DNA of 64,000 nucleotides, from assembly GCA_050947015.1 (NCBI GenBank), contig JBMNVT010000011.1:27799-91798 (forward strand), written 5' to 3'. Position numbers and translations under genes: made by a program. Shown piece after piece: positions 59,500 to 64,000 of the stretch. The notes beneath the pieces are model-generated. The model saw only the letters and a list, made by a program, of their open reading frames with translations, was not told the DNA's origin and did not search any database. The stretch is from CAKXIK01 sp050947015 (GTDB lineage Bacteria > Bacillota > Clostridia > Oscillospirales > Acutalibacteraceae). Each line of letters starts with the position of its first letter. The stretch's first letter is position 1.

Positions 59500-60230
59500 T
59501 GCTTCCGGCGGCGCCTGCGCACCGCTCAGCCTCATCCGCCCGATCCCCGGCAGCTTACCCCGCTGCGGCAACCTAGTGGGAGGTAGGTCTGCGCGTTTTC
59601 CTTGACGGAATCGTAAAGCGCGCGGAACTTTGCGAAACTTCCCGCTCCTGTTTTGCCCGGAACCGTGCTTCGGGAGGTGGAGGCAATGTCAGTCATTGCA
59701 GCGCGGAAAGAGCTTGCAATAAAGTGCAAAATTATTGTTTTGGGTGGTAATGTCGTGGTCGGTAAGACCATGAAAGCGAAAAATCGGCCGGAGAACATCA
59801 CGCACAAAATCAAGGGATTGCGCACAACCCAAATCGCCCTGCATAAACCCCCAAAGCCCCGGCCTTTCCACTCCTTGATAAAGGAATCCGGCTACAGCGC
59901 CACCGTCGCAGATAGCTGCAGCCATCAAGTGGTTGTTCAGCAATTCGCCGACTGGCCCCGACGCATTCCCGGCACCGGATTGCGCCCGATGAATGAAGTC
60001 AACGCAGACTCGGCGCTGCACCAAATCATCCGTAAGGGGAGCAAGCGTAAAATGCGCGTTGAGAAACTCAAAAAATTCGGCCGTATCAACGTTTCGGGGG
60101 GAAAATGCTGTGTGCGCCGCGCCCAAACGAAGTCAGCGATTCCCCATGGTATACGCCCGTGACGTTGTGAACCGAAAGCGTCACACCGTGCATGACATCC
60201 AAAACACTTAGAATAAATCTTTGCATAAAG
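59500..60230. other. Unresolved, probably decayed region
   Basis: Overlapping open frames occur on both strands (plus 59653-60162, minus 59689-60126, minus 59532-59825), but none has a good start, a consistent ribosome site or a motif I recognise, and their compositions look like frame shadows. A run FAKFRALYDSVKENA near 59600 on minus might be the end of an old protein. I cannot assign a gene here. Confidence 0.35.
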
Positions 60231-60410
60231 TTATCCAACTCCAACATATGTGGTCATAGTAGGAAGTGACCCGCCACCAAAAACACCATTCATAATGATA
60301 CCGCTAACATCAATGCGCTGCGCCTGCTGATAAAGAGGAATCTTACTTCCGACATAATCCCAGTATAATGCAATTGATGCTGCTCCATAATGAAATTCCT
60401 CCTCCGTTTT
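60231..60410 (-). pseudogene. Promoter-driven small ORF with a frameshift
   Basis: GGAGGAGG stands 9 nt before ATG 60388, but that frame gives only 32 residues (to 60290) of unremarkable composition. One base over, a protein-like frame runs ALYWDYVGSKIPLYQQAQRI, then VSGIIMNGVFGGGSLPTMT, to the TAA at 60231. A single-base loss or gain after the start codon would join the two into a gene of about 52 codons. The family is not recognised. AT-rich compared with neighbours. Confidence 0.45.
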
Positions 60411-60500
60411 CAGACGGCAAGCCTTTTACGTTGCAGAAAAAACTTTGCAAACAGTTATAATTTTTCTTTATGAGAAAAATTTTTACATTTTTATAATTGA

Positions 60501-60529
60501 ATTATACGCCCGCATTTCCAAAGAATCAA
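60501..60529 (-). promoter_or_regulatory. Strong promoter upstream of the frameshifted small ORF
   Basis: Minus-strand TTGATT (60529-60524), 17-nt spacer, TATAAT (60506-60501). It reads away from ileS and only the small ORF and the decayed region lie downstream. Confidence 0.7.
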
Positions 60530-60584
60530 CCAATATTTTTATGAATAATAGTTCTATTTTATGTTTTATGCCTTTTGTTTAGCG

Positions 60585-60616
60585 CAAAAAAGCCGGAGCA
60601 TCTTCATGCTCCGGCT
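60585..60616 (-). terminator. ileS terminator
   Basis: An 11-bp perfect stem (60591-60601 with 60606-60616) with a 4-nt loop; on minus it is followed by six T (60590-60585). Confidence 0.92.
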
Positions 60617-60648
60617 CGGGTTCCGATTCTGTTTTTGCGGAAAGCCGA

Positions 60649-63600
60649 TCAGGCCTTTTCCACGCCCATCGTCGCGGCCTCGCCGTTGAGATCCCATTCC
60701 TTCACATAGCCCTTCGGCTCGGCGGCGCAAAGGCTTTCGGCCAGAACGTCGCGCATGATGGAGGCTTTGTTCTCCTCTGCAACGGCAAGAATGGTTTCGC
60801 TGCCCGCGACCGTGACGTTGATGTGGTCGGTGACCTCGAACCCGGCCTCCTTGCGCATCGTCTGCAGCTTGCTGACGATCTCGCGCAGGTATCCTTCGCG
60901 GACAAGCTCCGGTGTCAGCGCGGTGCAGAGCGCAACGGTCACGCCGCCCTCGCTGAGCGTAAAGTAGCCTTCCTTCTGTTTTGCCTCGATCAGCAGATCG
61001 TCGGCAGAAAGCTGCGCGTCCCCGGTGGAAAGGTGCAGTGTGACGAACCCGGCGCCATCCAGCTCTTTTTTTGCGGCGGAACCGTCCAGCGCAGCAAGCT
61101 GCGTGCGGATCTCGCCGAGCTGCTTGCCAAACTTCGGCCCCAGCGTCTTCAGCTGCGGCTTGAACGAATAGGAGACCAGATCTTCCACATCGCCGGCAAA
61201 CTCGACCTTCTTCACATTCAGCTCGTCTTCGATGACCTCGACATAATATTCCGGCAGCGTCTCGCCGGCTTTGACAATCATCTCGGAAAGCGGCTGGCGG
61301 TTTTTCAGGTTTGCGCCGTTGCGTGCCGCGCGGCCAAGGGTCACGATCTTCAGCACGGTTTCCATATTGGCTTCGAGCGTTTTGTCGATGCGGCTTTCAT
61401 CCACCTGCGGGAAATCGCACAGATGCACGCTTTCCGGCGCGGCGGGATCGACAGAACAGATCAGATTGCGGTAAATGTCCTCCGCCATGAACGGGATCAT
61501 CGGCGCGGCAGCCTTCGCGGTAGTCACCAGCGCGGTGTAAAGCGTCAGATATGCGTTGATCTTGTCCGGCTCCATTCCCTTGGCCCAGAAACGGGAACGG
61601 CCGCGGCGGACATACCAGTTGCTCATCTCGTCCACAAAATCCTGCAGGGCGCGGGCGGCTTCCGGAATGCGGTAATCGGCAAGATTCCGGTCCACTTCGC
61701 CCACCATCGTGTTCAGGCGGGAAAGCAGCCATTGATCCATGACCGTCAGGCTGCTCTCGTCGAGCGTATATTTGGTGGCGTCGAACTGATCGATGTTGGC
61801 GTAGAGCACGAAGAACGCATAGGTGTTCCAAAGCGTGCCCATAAACTTGCGCTGCCCTTCGATCACCGCCTTGCCGTGGAACCGGTTCGGCAGCCACGGC
61901 GCGGAGTTCGTGTAAAAATACCAACGGATGGCGTCCGCGCCATAGGTCTGCAGCGCCTCCATCGGGTCAACGGCGTTGCCCTTGCTCTTGCTCATCTTCT
62001 GGCCGTTTTCATCCTGCACATGGCCCAGAACGATCACGTTTTTATACGGCGCCTTGTTGAACAGCAGGGTGGAGATCGCCAGCAGCGAATAGAACCAGCC
62101 GCGCGTCTGATCGACGGCCTCGCTGATGAAATCGGCGGGGAACTGCTGTTCGAACAGCTCCTTGTTTTCAAACGGATAGTGGTGCTGCGCAAACGGCATG
62201 GAGCCGGAATCGAACCAGCAGTCGATGACCTCGGGAACGCGCTTCATCGTCCCTCCGCAGTGCGGGCACTTGATTGTGACCGCATCGATGAACGGGCGGT
62301 GCAGCTCAATATCGTCGGGGCAATTATCCGAAAGCTCCTTCAGCTCGGCGATGCTGCCGACGCTGTGGCGATGGCCGCAGTCCGGGCATTCCCAGATGTT
62401 CAGCGGCGTGCCCCAGTAACGGTTGCGGCTGACGCCCCAGTCCTGCACGTTCTCCAGCCAGTCGCCGAAGCGGCCCTTGCCGATGCTTTCCGGGATCCAG
62501 TTGACCGTGTTGTTGTTCGCGATCAGGTCGTCCTTCACGGCGGTCATCTTGATGAACCATTCTTCGCGCGCGTAATAGATCAGCGGCGTATCGCAGCGCC
62601 AGCAGTGCGGATAGCTGTGTTCAAATTTCGGCGCGTCGAACAGCAGGCCGCGCTCGTGCAGATCGTCCAGAACGAGCGGATCGGCTTTTTTGACGAAAAC
62701 GCCGCCGAACGGGGTGTCTTCGGTCATATTTCCCTTGGCGTCGACCAGCTGGACGAACGGCATGTCGTATTTGCGGCCGACGCGGGCATCGTCTTCACCG
62801 AACGCCGGCGCCTGATGCACCACGCCGGTACCGTCGGTCAGCGTAACATAGCCGTCGCAGACCACATAAAAGGCTTTTTTGCGCTGCTTTTCGGCGATCT
62901 TTGCGGCGCAGTCGTACAGCGGCTCGTACTCCATGCCTTCCATTTTTCTGCCGGGGAAGGTTTCCAGCACAGTATAGGCCGGTTCGCCTTCTTCGTGATG
63001 CAGCTTGCCGAGCACAGTGTCGAGCAGCGCACCCGCCATATAATAGGTGCGGCCGTCGCACGCCTTCACCTTTGCATATTCCTCGTCGGGATTGACGCAG
63101 AGCGCAACGTTGGACGGCAGCGTCCACGGCGTCGTCGTCCACGCGAGGATATAGGCGTCCTCGCCCTTTACCCGGAAACGGACAACGGCCGAGCGTTCCT
63201 TGACGTCCTTATACCCCTGCGCAACCTCGTGCGAGGAAAGCGGCGTCCCGCAGCGCGGGCAATAGGGGACGACCTTGAAGCCCTTGTAGAGCAGGCCCTT
63301 TTCATAAATCTGCTTCAGCGCCCACCATTCGGACTCGATGAAGTCGTTGTGATAGGTGACATAAGGATGCTCCATATCCGCCCAGAAGCCGACCACGCCG
63401 GAGAAATCCTCCCACATGCCCTTGTACTTCCAGACGCTTTCCTTGCATTTTTCAATAAACGGCTCCAGACCGTACTGTTCGATCTGCTCCTTGCCGTCCA
63501 GCCCGAGCTGCTTTTCCACTTCCAGCTCGACGGGAAGACCGTGGGTGTCCCATCCGGCCTTGCGCGGGACCATATATCCCTTCATCGTGCGGTAGCGCGG

Positions 63601-63804
63601 GATCATATCCTTGATGACGCGGGTGAGCACATGGCCGATATGCGGCTTGCCGTTCGCCGTGGGCGGACCGTCGTAAAAAACATACGGTTCCCCCTTGGCG
63701 CGGGTCTCGATGCTCTTTTCAAAAATCCTGTTTTCTTTCCAGAACTGTTCAATGTCGTGCTCTCTGGCGACAAAATCCATATTTGTCGGCACTTTGCGGT
63801 ACAT
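60649..63804 (-). CDS. ileS: Isoleucyl-tRNA synthetase, type 2 (IleS2-like)
   Basis: 1051 aa class I synthetase. HIGH motif in PPTANGKPHIGHVL near residue 50, editing domain with WTTTPWTLPSN, KMSKS in QKMSKSKGNAVDP near residue 610, then an anticodon-binding domain and a long C-terminal extension. Length over 1000 aa, the GYKDVKERSAVVRFRV block and the C-terminal part fit the eukaryote-like type 2 group rather than the about 930-aa type 1; type 2 enzymes are commonly insensitive to mupirocin. AAGGAAGGA precedes the ATG. Controlled by a probable T-box upstream. Confidence 0.95.
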   Translation of the reverse strand: MYRKVPTNMDFVAREHDIEQFWKENRIFEKSIETRAKGEPYVFYDGPPTANGKPHIGHVLTRVIKDMIPRYRTMKGYMVPRKAGWDTHGLPVELEVEKQLGLDGKEQIEQYGLEPFIEKCKESVWKYKGMWEDFSGVVGFWADMEHPYVTYHNDFIESEWWALKQIYEKGLLYKGFKVVPYCPRCGTPLSSHEVAQGYKDVKERSAVVRFRVKGEDAYILAWTTTPWTLPSNVALCVNPDEEYAKVKACDGRTYYMAGALLDTVLGKLHHEEGEPAYTVLETFPGRKMEGMEYEPLYDCAAKIAEKQRKKAFYVVCDGYVTLTDGTGVVHQAPAFGEDDARVGRKYDMPFVQLVDAKGNMTEDTPFGGVFVKKADPLVLDDLHERGLLFDAPKFEHSYPHCWRCDTPLIYYAREEWFIKMTAVKDDLIANNNTVNWIPESIGKGRFGDWLENVQDWGVSRNRYWGTPLNIWECPDCGHRHSVGSIAELKELSDNCPDDIELHRPFIDAVTIKCPHCGGTMKRVPEVIDCWFDSGSMPFAQHHYPFENKELFEQQFPADFISEAVDQTRGWFYSLLAISTLLFNKAPYKNVIVLGHVQDENGQKMSKSKGNAVDPMEALQTYGADAIRWYFYTNSAPWLPNRFHGKAVIEGQRKFMGTLWNTYAFFVLYANIDQFDATKYTLDESSLTVMDQWLLSRLNTMVGEVDRNLADYRIPEAARALQDFVDEMSNWYVRRGRSRFWAKGMEPDKINAYLTLYTALVTTAKAAAPMIPFMAEDIYRNLICSVDPAAPESVHLCDFPQVDESRIDKTLEANMETVLKIVTLGRAARNGANLKNRQPLSEMIVKAGETLPEYYVEVIEDELNVKKVEFAGDVEDLVSYSFKPQLKTLGPKFGKQLGEIRTQLAALDGSAAKKELDGAGFVTLHLSTGDAQLSADDLLIEAKQKEGYFTLSEGGVTVALCTALTPELVREGYLREIVSKLQTMRKEAGFEVTDHINVTVAGSETILAVAEENKASIMRDVLAESLCAAEPKGYVKEWDLNGEAATMGVEKA

Positions 63805-63860
63805 GCTGCATTCCTTCCTTTCGCGGCGCGCGATCCCCTGACCGCCGGCCGGTTTTGAAA

Positions 63861-64000
63861 AATAAAAAAGCCCTCGCCCATAACAGGACGAAGGCTTGCT
63901 GCTGCAAAACGATTCGTTGAACCACCCATTACGGCATACCGGCTTGATATGCGTTCCCGGTAACGGAGGAAAACCGGCAAGATTTACTTTTGCCCTTTCG
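63861..64000 (-). promoter_or_regulatory. Probable T-box leader of ileS (5' part beyond the window)
   Basis: On minus, a 12-bp terminator stem (63886-63897 with 63868-63879) with a T-run ends about 57 nt before ileS. Upstream, GGGTGGTTCAACGA (63927-63914) looks like a divergent T-box sequence; its UGGU bulge would pair with the A73 end of tRNA-Ile. Stem I and the Ile specifier would lie at or past the right edge. Uncharged tRNA-Ile would favour the antiterminator and raise ileS expression. Confidence 0.65.

Noticed and set aside
59653..60162. Plus-strand 169-codon frame with a GGNVVVGKT stretch suggesting a P-loop
   Set aside because: The spacing does not fit a Walker A context, there is no Walker B or ribosome site, and the rest is very basic and unlike any NTPase.
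60823..63858. Open frame of about 1010 codons antisense to ileS
   Set aside because: Same reverse-strand effect; the synthetase with HIGH and KMSKS motifs is the real gene.

Overview
The window looks like chromosome from a low- to moderate-GC Gram-positive anaerobe of the Clostridia, probably in the Ruminococcaceae/Oscillospirales range. The evidence is zinc-type S14, a CdaR/PucR regulator, FtsEX next to an M23 hydrolase and a CtpB protease, a NusG_II/ApbE pair, a type-2 IleRS behind a probable T-box, many GTG/TTG starts with strong GGAGG sites, and sigma-A promoters with 17-bp spacers. The taxon is inferred from gene content only.

Layout. 1-12 kb (minus): rpoB-rpoC-rpsL-rpsG-fusA-tuf, with tuf running off the left edge. 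12-13 kb (plus): a DUF2975 membrane protein with an XRE regulator. 13-20 kb (minus): CdaR-like regulator, ftsE, ftsX, M23 hydrolase and ctpB, plus a PrsA-like foldase. 20-30 kb: two tiny paralogous genes, a lipoprotein, an aminotransferase, a heterodimeric ABC exporter, a serine-palmitoyltransferase-like enzyme and ychF. 30.5-34.2 kb: a small island of an N-acetylneuraminate-lyase-like gene and a DapA-family gene with a premature TGA, flanked by oppositely oriented IS5-family transposase remnants. 34-35 kb: a PHP-domain protein. 35-51 kb (minus): the whole S10-spc-alpha cluster from rpsJ to rplQ, including secY, adk, map, infA, rpmJ and rpoA. 51-60 kb: M55 aminopeptidase, NahK-like kinase, a lone acyltransferase-fold protein, ApbE/NusG_II, a chimeric broken histidine kinase, and an active/inactive pair of amidohydrolases. 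60-64 kb: a decayed stretch with an intact promoter, then ileS and its leader.

How it fits together. Most of the window is core information processing (transcription, translation, secretion) and envelope biogenesis. The str and S10 clusters, usually adjacent in Firmicutes, are separated here by about 23 kb and appear in the opposite order. Accessory genes point to host-glycan or amino-sugar use (NanA-like, NahK-like), peptide turnover (M55) and extracytoplasmic flavinylation (ApbE). I see no phage, CRISPR array, rRNA or tRNA. The least explained items are the tandem small paralogs at 20.3-20.6 kb, a possible small RNA head-to-head with the rpoB promoter, an acidic tail on RpoB, the TGA-interrupted DapA-family gene, the kinase/TM2 chimera and a promoter-driven frameshifted small ORF at 60.2-60.5 kb.
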